Positions 7,222-14,198 are shown, counted from the stretch's first letter. The stretch: DNA of 14,198 nt from Vulcanimicrobiota bacterium (GCA_019245275.1 JAFARW010000058.1:1-14198), one strand, 5' to 3'. Notes: generated from the letters alone by a model not told the origin. Numbers and translations: made by a program.

Positions 7222-8067
7222 TTAGCGATGCAAGTCGATTTCCATGCTCACATCGAGGCCCGGCGCGCTGTGCGTTATCCAGCCACTTGAGATCAGGTCG
7301 ACGCCGGTGGCTGCAATTGCGGCCACATTCTCGGGAGTTACCGAACCGGATGCCTCGGTCGTGATCCTTGCGTCAACGACCGAAACCGCTTCGCGCAGCG
7401 TCTCGAGCGGCATATTGTCGAGCAGCACGGCATCGATCGACAGCTGAAGCGCTTCGCGCAACTGCTCGAGCGTGTCGACCTCGACTTGAACTTTCAGCAT
7501 GTGTCCGATCTTACGACGCACTGCGGTAACGGCTTCGGTGAGGCTGCCGGAGAGCGCCAGATGGTTGTCTTTGATGAGTACCGCATCATCGAGCCCATAC
7601 CGATGGAGGCTTGCGCCGCCGGCAACGACCGCGGCGCGCTCTAAAGTGCGCAAACCCGGCGTCGTCTTGCGCGTGCAAACGATCCGCGCGCGATAGGGTT
7701 CGACACGTTCGACGAGCGAGTGCGCAGCCGTAGCGATGCCGGAGAGGTGGCTTAAAAAATTCAGGGCCGTTCGTTCGCCGGTCAAAATCGCGCGCGCCGG
7801 GCCGGTGAGTCGTGCGATCGCTGTCCCATCGTCAATCATCGCGCTGTCCGGAGCGAGGATTTCGTATTCGACGCTGGGGTTTAACATCTTAAAGGTTGTG
7901 CGGGTGGGTTCGTGCCCCGCGATGACGCCGGGCTGCCGCGCAACAACGGCGGCGCGCGTAACAAGATCCTCGCTTAGGATCGAATCGGTTGTGACGTCTC
8001 CGCCGCGGCCGATGTCTTCCAACAACGCGCCTCGCACGATCTGCTCGATCAGCAGATCGCTAAGCAA
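7222..8067 (-). CDS. nadC: Nicotinate-nucleotide pyrophosphorylase (quinolinate phosphoribosyltransferase)
   Basis: NadC converts quinolinate and PRPP to nicotinate mononucleotide, CO2 and pyrophosphate, the third step of de novo NAD synthesis. The 281-residue product has LLEDIGRGGDVTTDSI near the N-terminus, ARQPGVIAGHEP, ERTALNFLSHLSGIAT, the PRPP/quinolinate-binding CTRKTTPGLRTLE, HRYGLDDAVLIKDNH, VEVDTLEQL, VLLDNM, and EASGSVTPENV followed by DLISSGWITHS (ISVGALTHS in most homologues). The start is taken as the TTG at 8067, which overlaps the nadB stop by 8 nt and gives the normal family N-terminus; the frame is open to an ATG at 8190, but that 41-residue extension is nadB out of frame. 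Read as nadA-nadB-nadC. Confidence 0.95.
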   Translation of the reverse strand: MLSDLLIEQIVRGALLEDIGRGGDVTTDSILSEDLVTRAAVVARQPGVIAGHEPTRTTFKMLNPSVEYEILAPDSAMIDDGTAIARLTGPARAILTGERTALNFLSHLSGIATAAHSLVERVEPYRARIVCTRKTTPGLRTLERAAVVAGGASLHRYGLDDAVLIKDNHLALSGSLTEAVTAVRRKIGHMLKVQVEVDTLEQLREALQLSIDAVLLDNMPLETLREAVSVVDARITTEASGSVTPENVAAIAATGVDLISSGWITHSAPGLDVSMEIDLHR

Positions 8068-9607
8068 TCGAGGTTTTCTCTTGTTGCGTCCCGCTGTCGG
8101 ACAGCTTGAGGAAAGAGCGCTTCGCAAAGCTCGCGTCCGTTGCCGGGTAATCCTCACGGTAGTGGCTGCCACGGCTTTCGCGGCGTGCAAGCGCCGCAGT
8201 CGCGATCAGACGTCCCACCGTTAGGAGATTGCGAGTGGGCGTTTCGACGGCTCGTTCTTGGAGCGCAGCGATTGAATCAAGCGCGCTTTGCAGACCCGCA
8301 ACGTTCCTGATCACGCCGACGTTCTCGTACATCAGCTTTCGCAGTGACGGGACAATCTCGGATTCATGTGCCGTCGCAAAAGCCGGCGAGGCACCGCGCC
8401 GCACGACACGCGGCTGAACTCTGTCGCGACTCTTTATGTCCACCGCGACTCGCGATCCGTAGACGACCGCTTCGAGAAGCGAGTTACTGGCCAAGCGATT
8501 CGCGCCGTGAATCCCGGTTGCGCTCGTCTCTCCGCAGGCCCACAAACCGGGGAGCGACGTGCGTCCCCAGCGATCGACGGCGATGCCGCCCATGTGATAG
8601 TGCGCGGCGGGTGCGACGGGAATCAGTTGCACGCGCGGGTCGATGCCGGCACCGATGCAAGCCGCAAACACCGTCGGGAAGCGCTGTGGAAAGACGTCAG
8701 CGAGCGCGCTTGCATCGAGAAACGTCGCTTGCCCATCCGATATGCGGCGGTAGATTTCGCGAGCGACGACGTCCCGCGGGGCGAGTTCCGCATCTGGGTG
8801 CACGTCTTCCATAAATCGCGTGCCATCGTCGAGTACGAGTCGCGCGCCTTCGCCGCGGAGCGCCTCGGTTGCCAGCGGCATTGGATCGGTGCCGATGTCG
8901 ATTGCCGTCGGATGAAACTGCACGAACTCCATGTCGGCAAGCGTTGCGCCGGCACGCGCAGCAATTGCGACGCCGTCGCCGGTCGCTTGCGATGGGTTCG
9001 TCGTCTGCGTGTAAACGTGACCGAGGCCGCCCGTTGCCAGGATGGTCGCTGCGGCGAAGATCTCGATCGGCCCATCGTCTTTGTGATGCGCCTCAATGCC
9101 GACCACGTTGCCGTCGTTCACGATCAAATCGTCGGCGCTGACATCTTCGCAAACCGTGATCCAGCCCGCGTTGCGCACAGCGGCAATCAGCGTGCGCAGG
9201 ATCTCTTCGCCCGTCGCATCTCCACCTGCGCGAACGATGCGGCGCCGATTGTGCGCTGCCTCAAGGCCGAGCGCGAGCTCCCCGTTGCGGCCGCGATCGA
9301 AGTGCGCGCCCAGAGCAAGTAACTCTTCAACGCGTGCCGGCGCATCGCGCGTGAGAATGTCGACAACGACTTCATCGGAGAGGCCGGCGCCCGCGCGGCG
9401 TGTATCGAGCGAGTGCAACGCCGGCGAGTCGTCCGGGCCGACGGCTGCTGCGATTCCACCCTGGGCCCACTGCGTTGCCGCTCCGATGCCTAAGCGCTCC
9501 TTGCAAACAACGATGACTTTAAGCGGAGCCAGTTTGAGCGCGGTCATCAAGCCGGCGATTCCAGCGCCGGCGACGATGACATCGGCGCGCAGCGTCCGAT
9601 GTTTCAT
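8060..9607 (-). CDS. nadB: L-aspartate oxidase
   Basis: NadB is the FAD enzyme that oxidises L-aspartate to iminoaspartate, the first step of de novo NAD synthesis; with O2 as acceptor it produces H2O2, and fumarate can replace O2. The 515-residue protein has the N-terminal FAD dinucleotide fold VIVAGAGIAGLMTAL at about 10-24, TQWAQGGIAAA, HNRRRIVRAGGDATG, the substrate-site EFVQFHPTA, APRDVVAREI, HYHMGGIAVD and the FAD-clamping GLWACGETSATGIHGANRLASNSLLEA, plus a C-terminal helical domain. The Ser-Leu/Ala-rich SNSLLE element favours NadB over succinate dehydrogenase flavoprotein. The ATG overlaps the nadA stop by 4 nt, so the enzymes that must hand over unstable iminoaspartate are translated together. 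Confidence 0.96.
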   Translation of the reverse strand: MKHRTLRADVIVAGAGIAGLMTALKLAPLKVIVVCKERLGIGAATQWAQGGIAAAVGPDDSPALHSLDTRRAGAGLSDEVVVDILTRDAPARVEELLALGAHFDRGRNGELALGLEAAHNRRRIVRAGGDATGEEILRTLIAAVRNAGWITVCEDVSADDLIVNDGNVVGIEAHHKDDGPIEIFAAATILATGGLGHVYTQTTNPSQATGDGVAIAARAGATLADMEFVQFHPTAIDIGTDPMPLATEALRGEGARLVLDDGTRFMEDVHPDAELAPRDVVAREIYRRISDGQATFLDASALADVFPQRFPTVFAACIGAGIDPRVQLIPVAPAAHYHMGGIAVDRWGRTSLPGLWACGETSATGIHGANRLASNSLLEAVVYGSRVAVDIKSRDRVQPRVVRRGASPAFATAHESEIVPSLRKLMYENVGVIRNVAGLQSALDSIAALQERAVETPTRNLLTVGRLIATAALARRESRGSHYREDYPATDASFAKRSFLKLSDSGTQQEKTSIA

Positions 9608-10650
9608 CGGCTGAATTCCAACATTCGTTCGACAGCCGTTCGCGCACGCGACGCCACCGCCGGATCGATGGTTACCTCATATTGCATCGTCTGCAGAGAG
9701 TGCAGCACTTTAGGCAGCGTATTGCGCTTCATGTGCGGGCAGAGGTTGCACGGCCGAACGAACTCGACGTGCGGATTGTCGACAGCGACGTTATCGGCCA
9801 TCGAACATTCGGTAATCATGACGACTCGCGCCGGCGCGTTGGGTTGCGCTTCGAGCCCCGCGACATATCGGCTCATCGCCGAAGTTGAGCCAACGAAGTC
9901 TGCCTCCGCAAGCACGTCGGGCGGACATTCCGGATGCGCGAGCACGCGCAGCGACGGATCGTCTGCGCGGTACTTGCGTATTTCCACGCCGGTGAACCGC
10001 TCGTGCACCTCGCAGTGCCCTTTCCAAGCGATGACCTCGACATCCGGGAGTTGCGAAGCGACGTACTTCGCGAGGTATTCGTCCGGGAGAAAGATCACGC
10101 GTCGCACGCCGAGCGATTTTACGATCTGGACGGCGTTGCCGGACGTGCAACAGATGTCGGATTCAGCCTTAACTGCCGCGGAAGTATTAACGTAGGTGAC
10201 GACGGGCGTATTGGGATAGCGCTCGCGCATCAACCGCACGTCCGCGGCGGTGATCGATTCCGCGAGCGAGCAGCCGGCGCGCAAATCGGGAACGAGCACG
10301 GTTTTGGTCGGATTAACGAGTTTCGCGGTTTCCGCCATGAAGTGGACGCCGCAGAGAACGATAATGTCGGCTTCGGTTTTTGCAGCATCCAGGGCGAGGC
10401 CCAGCGAGTCGCCGACGATATCGGCCACCGTATGAAAGATCTCCGGAACTTGATAGTTGTGAGCGAGAATGACGGCGTTGCGCTCGCGCTTTAGGCGATT
10501 GATTTCGGCGATGCAGGGCGCGAAAATCGGCCACTCGACGGCGGGAATGACGCGCGCGACGCGCTCATAGAGAGCCGCCGTTTCGGCGGCCACTTCAGGC
10601 GTGTAAAGGAGGTCCGGCTTCCGGAGTGGCGCCGGATCGAGGGTCAGCAC
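9604..10650 (-). CDS. nadA: Quinolinate synthase
   Basis: NadA condenses iminoaspartate with dihydroxyacetone phosphate to quinolinate using a [4Fe-4S] cluster. The 348-residue protein has AHNYQ at 63-67, the first cluster Cys100 in IVLCGVHFMAETAK, the nucleotide-type segment CCTSGNAVQ at 167-175, Cys213 in KGHCEVHERF and Cys304 in CNLCPHMKRNTL. The Cys spacing (about 113 and 91) resembles the longer Bacillus-type NadA rather than the short thermophile form. The GTG start has an AGGAG 6 nt upstream. It is the first of three overlapping nad genes and lies 77 nt downstream of the hydrolase gene on the same strand; that gap is the only place in the cluster with room for an internal promoter, but I see no convincing -35/-10 pair. 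Confidence 0.96.
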   Translation of the reverse strand: MLTLDPAPLRKPDLLYTPEVAAETAALYERVARVIPAVEWPIFAPCIAEINRLKRERNAVILAHNYQVPEIFHTVADIVGDSLGLALDAAKTEADIIVLCGVHFMAETAKLVNPTKTVLVPDLRAGCSLAESITAADVRLMRERYPNTPVVTYVNTSAAVKAESDICCTSGNAVQIVKSLGVRRVIFLPDEYLAKYVASQLPDVEVIAWKGHCEVHERFTGVEIRKYRADDPSLRVLAHPECPPDVLAEADFVGSTSAMSRYVAGLEAQPNAPARVVMITECSMADNVAVDNPHVEFVRPCNLCPHMKRNTLPKVLHSLQTMQYEVTIDPAVASRARTAVERMLEFSR

Positions 10651-10656
10651 TTTAGT

Positions 10657-10661
10657 CTCCT
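10657..10661 (-). promoter_or_regulatory. Shine-Dalgarno of nadA
   Basis: AGGAG on the minus strand, 6 nt before the GTG at 10650. It fixes the nadA start and is the best ribosome site in the minus-strand cluster. Confidence 0.65.
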
Positions 10662-10727
10662 ACTCTCTTAACGTCGCCTGATGCGGATGCGGTTACGCCG
10701 CCCAGCGCAAGCCGGCGAGCGGCCTCT

Positions 10728-11642
10728 TCAGAGGCTCCCCAAGAAGTTCTGGACCAGCGCGTAAAACTGCTCCGGCTGGTCGTACATGATGAAATGTCGC
10801 GAGTTGTTGACGACCGCGAGCTTCGCGGTTCTCGCGTTTGCGAGCAATCCTGTGTAGAACTGCTGCTTTTGAGCCGCCGTTTTAAACGGCGTCTGCGGAT
10901 TCTGCGGATCGATCGATGCGTCAAACGGCATCAGCACGAGAAGCGGAACGGTGATGTTGGAAAGTTGTGGCCGCAAATCGGCCTGAACCATTTCCTGTAG
11001 ATACTCCGCAGTGGCCGCTGGATCGGCACCGCGTCCCGCCGCCGCCACGGCGTCGAGATTCTTAGCCTGCGTCATATAAGGAAGGATCATCTGCCGTTCG
11101 GCTGCCTCGAGCTGCGCCGCTGTCAATCCGCGCATCGGTCCTGTCATCGACGAGGCCGCGCTGGCGCGCTGCGTTGGTGTCGCGTTTTCTTGCCCCGGCA
11201 GGACGGGCAGGCCATCGAGCGAGATCGCACCACGCAATAGCGAACTGTGCTCGGCAGCAAGGCGCAGAGCGAGAAAACCGCCCATGCTGTGCCCGATGAC
11301 GACCGGCTTGTTGATATTGTTTTCGGTGATCAGCGCCGCCAGATCCGCGGCTGTCTTATCAAGTAGTGTGCCCTGCGGCGCGGGGCGCCCGCCGGTTCCG
11401 CCCAAGGTGAGGGCGTAAATCGTGTGCTGTGGAGCAAAATGCGCGATCGTTCCGCTCCAAACCGCGGCGCTGTCGGTGAGACCCGGAATCAGAATCAACG
11501 CGGGATCGCCTGAACCGTACTGATCGACGTGTATCGAGCCGACATCGAAACTGTGAGTCGGCGTCTGGCCTATTGCCGGAAGTGCGCTCAGCGTGAGCGC
11601 GAGTCCAAACGCGATAGCGAATTGAGTAACGAAGCTCTTCAT
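10728..11642 (-). CDS. Exported alpha/beta hydrolase
   Basis: The 304-residue protein starts with a cleavable-looking signal peptide (MKSFVTQ, a hydrophobic run to about residue 22, then AIGQ near 26), so it probably acts outside the cytoplasmic membrane. The body is an alpha/beta hydrolase: strand ALILIPGLTDSAAVW with the oxyanion region at about 49-62, nucleophile Ser119 in GHSMGG, an acid probably Asp241 or Asp245 after LLVLMPF, and His283 in NNSRHFIMYDQP. Substrate is unknown; esterases, lipases and lactonases share this pattern. The ATG overlaps the stop of the PerR-like gene as ATGA, and AAAGAG lies 8 nt upstream, so it is very likely transcribed and translated with the regulator. nadA follows after 77 nt. 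A 6-bp hairpin overlaps its stop codon without a T-run. Confidence 0.88.
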   Translation of the reverse strand: MKSFVTQFAIAFGLALTLSALPAIGQTPTHSFDVGSIHVDQYGSGDPALILIPGLTDSAAVWSGTIAHFAPQHTIYALTLGGTGGRPAPQGTLLDKTAADLAALITENNINKPVVIGHSMGGFLALRLAAEHSSLLRGAISLDGLPVLPGQENATPTQRASAASSMTGPMRGLTAAQLEAAERQMILPYMTQAKNLDAVAAAGRGADPAATAEYLQEMVQADLRPQLSNITVPLLVLMPFDASIDPQNPQTPFKTAAQKQQFYTGLLANARTAKLAVVNNSRHFIMYDQPEQFYALVQNFLGSL

Positions 11643-12046
11643 GCGGATTCTCTTTCTCGACAGGAAACGCAGCGGCCATGCAGGCTCAAGATGACGTCAT
11701 TAACTTCAATGGCGTTACTTTGCGCCAGCTGCGCCACTACACGCTTTGATGGTACATAGGCGATGTCTTTGACGCTGCCGCAGAGGTCACAGCGAAAGTG
11801 TGCGTGCGCGTCGCCGGCGGGCTCATAATATGCGCTGTCGGCGCCGGGCAAGTGAATTTCGGAGATTAAGCCGAGATCCCGTAACTTGGCCAGCGCCCGA
11901 TACACCGTTGTGAAGCCGATCCCCACGCGGCGGCGCTTGACGAGCCTGAAGACGTCGGCGGTTGCGAGATGCCGTCCGTGCCCTTGCTTGCGGACGACAT
12001 CGAAAACCAGCCGATAATTCTTTGCAAGTCGCGGCATCGTTGACAT
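11639..12046 (-). CDS. Fur-family regulator, PerR-like
   Basis: Fur-family proteins are dimeric metal-dependent repressors. This 135-residue product has an N-terminal winged helix with the recognition segment GFTTVYRALAKL at about 44-55, and a C-terminal domain with structural-zinc pairs Cys86-x-x-Cys89 and Cys126-x-x-Cys129. Aligning to Bacillus PerR, the sensing ligands are His26 (His37), Glu75 (Asp85), His81 and His83 (His91, His93) and Asp94 (Asp104). The Asp at the last position is the residue linked with peroxide sensing, whereas Glu75 is Fur-like. Divergence from katG across a Fur-type palindrome supports peroxide control. The start is uncertain: ATG 12046 is chosen, with GTG 12064 and ATG 12037 also in frame; 12064 would lie upstream of the likely TSS. 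The hydrolase gene overlaps its stop by 4 nt. Confidence 0.88.
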   Translation of the reverse strand: MSTMPRLAKNYRLVFDVVRKQGHGRHLATADVFRLVKRRRVGIGFTTVYRALAKLRDLGLISEIHLPGADSAYYEPAGDAHAHFRCDLCGSVKDIAYVPSKRVVAQLAQSNAIEVNDVILSLHGRCVSCRERESA

Positions 12047-12054
12047 CTTGCGGT

Positions 12055-12060
12055 ATTGTA
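12055..12060 (-). promoter_or_regulatory. Candidate -10 element for the PerR-like gene
   Basis: TACAAT on the minus strand matches the sigma-70 -10 consensus at five of six places and would start transcription near 12048, almost at the ATG at 12046. No good -35 is found at 16-18 bp. The 15-bp palindrome at 12059-12073 overlaps its upstream edge, as an operator would. Confidence 0.4.
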
Positions 12061-12073
12061 GCACGGCGTGCTA
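12059..12073. promoter_or_regulatory. 15-bp palindrome, second operator candidate
   Basis: Perfect inverted repeat: TAGCACG, one G, then CGTGCTA. It lies between the PerR-like start codon and the 23-bp palindrome and overlaps the candidate -10 of the regulator gene. Its sequence differs from the AT-rich Fur-type element, so it may bind another protein or form a short hairpin. Confidence 0.5.
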
Positions 12074-12081
12074 GCATCTAG

Positions 12082-12104
12082 AAACTGAAAACCGTTTTCA
12101 GTTT
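12082..12104. promoter_or_regulatory. 23-bp palindrome, Fur/PerR-type operator
   Basis: Two perfect 11-bp arms, AAACTGAAAAC and its reverse complement, flank a single C. The core TGAAAAC-C-GTTTTCA follows the 7-1-7 plan of Fur-family boxes, with the conserved TGA and TCA outer ends (compare TGATAAT-N-ATTATCA for Fur). It lies between divergent perR-like and katG genes, 34 nt before the katG start. It resembles Zur-type boxes about as well as PerR boxes, so which metal or stress it answers to is inference from the katG context. Confidence 0.75.
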
Positions 12105-12123
12105 TAGCCTCAGCCGGTTGGCG

Positions 12124-12129
12124 AAGGAG
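12124..12129 (+). promoter_or_regulatory. Shine-Dalgarno of katG
   Basis: AAGGAG lies 8 nt before the TTG at 12138. It supports this TTG as the katG start. Confidence 0.7.
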
Positions 12130-12137
12130 AGCGTACC

Positions 12138-14198
12138 TTGACCCAAACTGCATGTCCCGTTCACGTTAGTCCAAAACGCGGCGGAGCCCGGTTCAATCGC
12201 GACTGGTGGCCGGAGCAGCTTCGGCTATCGACGCTGCATCACAACTCGCCGCAATCCGATCCGATGGGCGAGGATTTCAATTACGCGAAGGAGTTTGCTC
12301 AACTCGATCTTGCGGCGGTGAAGGCAGATCTGCGCGCACTGATGACGGATTCGCAAGATTGGTGGCCGGCTGATTTTGGGCATTATGGTCCGCTGTTTAT
12401 CCGCATGGCATGGCATGCCGCGGGCACCTATCGAATCGGCGACGGCCGCGGCGGCGCCGGCGGTGGACAGCAACGCTTCGCGCCTTTGAACAGCTGGCCC
12501 GACAACGTCAATCTCGATAAAGCTCGCCGTTTGTTGTGGCCGATCAAACAGAAATACGGCCGCCAGCTCTCATGGGCCGACTTACTGGTGCTGACTGGAA
12601 ACGTTGCGCTGGATTCGATGGGCTTCAAGACGCTCGGTTTCGGGGGCGGACGTGCTGACCAATGGGAGCCGGACGAGACAGTTTATTGGGGTGCGGAAGA
12701 CGCGTGGCTCGCGGACGAGCGATACGCCGGCGAACGCATTCTGGAAAACCCGCTCGCGGCAGTGCAGATGGGGCTGATCTATGTGAACCCCGAGGGCCCG
12801 AACGGAAACCCCGATGCCAAGGCTGCTGCCGTCGACATCCGCGAGACATTTCGGCGAATGGCGATGAACGACGAGGAAACGGTCGCGTTAATTGCCGGTG
12901 GCCATACGTTCGGCAAAACGCACGGCGCCGGCGACCCTTCGCACGTTGGTGCGGCGCCGGAAGCGTCCGACATCGTAAGCCAAGGCCTCGGCTGGAAGAG
13001 CACGTTCGAAACCGGTTTCGGCGCGCACACGATTGGCGGTGGCCCCGAAGTCACTTGGAGCGCCACGCCGACCGAATGGAGCAACAATTATTTTGAATCC
13101 TTGTTCAGCAACGAGTGGGAACTGACGAAGAGTCCGGCCGGCGCCTATCAGTGGGTTGCCAAGAACGGCGCACCGACAGTCCCCGACGCCCATGCCCCAT
13201 CGAAGCGCCATAAGCCGACAATGCTTACAACGGACCTTTCGTTGCGCGAGGATCCCGTGTATGAAAAAATCTCGCGGCGCTTCTACGAGCACCCCCAGGA
13301 ATTTGCCGACGCGTTTGCGCGTGCGTGGTTCAAGTTAACGCACCGCGACATGGGACCGCGAGCGCGCTATCTCGGCCCGGAGGTGCCCGCTGAAGAGTTC
13401 ATTTGGCAAGATCCGGTTCCAGCGGTCGATCATGAGCTTGTCGATCAGAATGACGTCGTTGCGCTCAAGAAGCAAATCTTTGAGTCCGGGCTTACCGTAT
13501 CGCAACTTGTCTCGACGGCGTGGGCCTCCGCTTCAACGTTCCGTGGAAGCGACAAGCGCGGCGGTGCAAACGGCGGCCGCATTCGCCTTGAACCGCAAAC
13601 GGATTGGGAAGTCAACCGGCCCGCGGAGTTGGCGCAGGTATTGAAAAGCCTCGAAGCCATTCAGCGGTCGTTCAACACCGCGCAATCGAATGGCAAGAAG
13701 ATCTCGCTTGCAGATCTGATCGTGCTCGGGGGGTCTGCCGGCGTTGAGAAGGCTGCGAAGAACGCCGGTTTTGACGTCACCGTGCCGTTTGCACCCGGGC
13801 GTACTGACGCTTCACAAGAGAAGACGGATGTGGAGTCATTTTCCGCGTTGGAGCCGATTGCCGATGGATTCCGCAATTATCTCAAGTACGATGTCGGTAT
13901 CCCCACAGAGATGATGCTCGTCGACAAAGCGCAGCTCTTGACGCTGACCGCGCCGGAGATGACCGTGCTCGTCGGCGGCATGCGAGTGCTCGACACGAAC
14001 GCCGATGGCACGAAGCACGGTGTCTTCACAAAACGGCCCGGCGCACTCACCAACGATTTCTTCGTGAACCTGCTCGACATGGGCGGGGAATGGAAGACAT
14101 CGCAACGGGATGCGGGCGTCTACGAACGTTACAACCGGAAGACCGGTGCGCTTGAGTTCACCGGTACGCGCGTCGACCTGATCTTCGGTTCGAACTCC
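12138..14198 (+). CDS. katG: Catalase-peroxidase (3' end cut by window)
   Basis: KatG is a haem enzyme that dismutates H2O2 and also has peroxidase activity. The frame runs 687 codons from TTG 12138 to the last base of the window; typical KatG are about 720-740 residues, so roughly the last 40 residues are missing. The N-terminal catalytic domain has the distal triad Arg89, Trp92 and His93 in IRMAWHAAGTYR, the proximal haem ligand His256 in GGHTFGKTHG, and Tyr215 (IYVNPEG) and Met241 placed to form the Met-Tyr-Trp adduct with Trp92 that is essential for catalase activity. The second, haem-less duplicated domain begins at about residue 430. The position of M. tuberculosis Ser315 aligns with a Gly (about 301). 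Divergent from the PerR-like gene, with a Fur-type palindrome in its leader, so peroxide or metal induction is likely. Confidence 0.97.
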   Translation, partial: MTQTACPVHVSPKRGGARFNRDWWPEQLRLSTLHHNSPQSDPMGEDFNYAKEFAQLDLAAVKADLRALMTDSQDWWPADFGHYGPLFIRMAWHAAGTYRIGDGRGGAGGGQQRFAPLNSWPDNVNLDKARRLLWPIKQKYGRQLSWADLLVLTGNVALDSMGFKTLGFGGGRADQWEPDETVYWGAEDAWLADERYAGERILENPLAAVQMGLIYVNPEGPNGNPDAKAAAVDIRETFRRMAMNDEETVALIAGGHTFGKTHGAGDPSHVGAAPEASDIVSQGLGWKSTFETGFGAHTIGGGPEVTWSATPTEWSNNYFESLFSNEWELTKSPAGAYQWVAKNGAPTVPDAHAPSKRHKPTMLTTDLSLREDPVYEKISRRFYEHPQEFADAFARAWFKLTHRDMGPRARYLGPEVPAEEFIWQDPVPAVDHELVDQNDVVALKKQIFESGLTVSQLVSTAWASASTFRGSDKRGGANGGRIRLEPQTDWEVNRPAELAQVLKSLEAIQRSFNTAQSNGKKISLADLIVLGGSAGVEKAAKNAGFDVTVPFAPGRTDASQEKTDVESFSALEPIADGFRNYLKYDVGIPTEMMLVDKAQLLTLTAPEMTVLVGGMRVLDTNADGTKHGVFTKRPGALTNDFFVNLLDMGGEWKTSQRDAGVYERYNRKTGALEFTGTRVDLIFGSNS

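Larger units (their letters stand above)
12048..12077 (+). promoter_or_regulatory. Weak candidate katG promoter
   Basis: TTGCGG at 12048-12053 and TAGCAT at 12072-12077 are 18 bp apart. The predicted start, about 12084, falls at the edge of the 23-bp palindrome, so a bound Fur-family dimer would block initiation. The match is modest and other pairs are possible. Confidence 0.25.

Noticed and set aside
8068..8190. N-terminal extension of nadC to an ATG at 8190
   Set aside because: It overlaps nadB coding sequence by about 130 bp, has no family similarity, and the usual NadC N-terminus begins at the TTG at 8067.
8366..9322. Long plus-strand open frame of 318 codons opposite nadB
   Set aside because: It mirrors nadB codon structure, shows no domain, and nadB motifs are intact throughout.
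10722..10735. GCCTCT-TC-AGAGGC hairpin as a terminator after the hydrolase gene
   Set aside because: The loop would be only 2 nt (4 nt if the stem is shortened), it overlaps the stop codon and no T-run follows on either strand.
12040..12045. Perfect TTGACA as -35 of katG
   Set aside because: No acceptable -10 lies 16-18 bp downstream; the DNA there is GC-rich (ACGGCG).
12625..13292. Antisense and alternative-frame ORFs within katG
   Set aside because: They are codon-bias shadows of a clearly conserved gene, with arginine- and proline-rich translations and no recognisable motif.

Overview
The window is chromosomal DNA of a moderately GC-rich bacterium (about 58-60 % by eye) with compact, housekeeping-type gene content, many 4-nt ATGA stop/start overlaps and several GTG or TTG starts. 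The gene order rsmI-metG-tatD is shared with Firmicutes-like genomes, but the codon use and the mix of genes fit a poorly characterised GC-rich phylum; Eremiobacterota (WPS-2) is a guess I cannot test without a search. No stretch over 300 bp lacks a gene, and I see no phage, IS element, CRISPR array, tRNA or rRNA.

Layout. 1-138 (+) is the C-terminal end of a probable DNRLRE-type surface or fibre protein. 193-1041 (+) is a phospholipase-D-like protein with one intact and one decayed HKD motif. It runs into a minus-strand cluster read rsmI -> metG -> tatD (4166 to 1009), with a copy of a widespread CCTTCGA...TCAGGG repeat sitting on the tatD start. From a 14-bp divergent gap, a glutaredoxin-like gene and a GNAT acetyltransferase run on the plus strand (4181-4925).

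The GNAT gene converges on a long minus-strand cluster read from 12046 down to 4920: a PerR/Fur-family regulator, a secreted alpha/beta hydrolase, nadA, nadB, nadC (the complete aspartate-to-nicotinate-mononucleotide route), a previously untracked 57-aa proline-rich lipoprotein, and natA/natB (ABC-2 exporter). All gaps in the cluster are overlaps or under 20 nt, except 77 bp before nadA. Divergent from the regulator is katG (catalase-peroxidase, cut by the window end after 687 codons).

How it fits together: the perR-katG intergenic region carries two perfect odd-centre palindromes, one of them a 23-bp element with a Fur-family 7-1-7 core. This is a strong candidate for peroxide- or metal-controlled divergent transcription. 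The downstream nad genes have a natural link to peroxide: aspartate oxidase can release H2O2 and quinolinate synthase carries an oxygen-sensitive Fe-S cluster. I find no clearly new system; the most interesting parts are the double-palindrome operator, the hybrid PerR/Fur metal site, the hydrolase coupled to the regulator, and the degenerate PLD protein.
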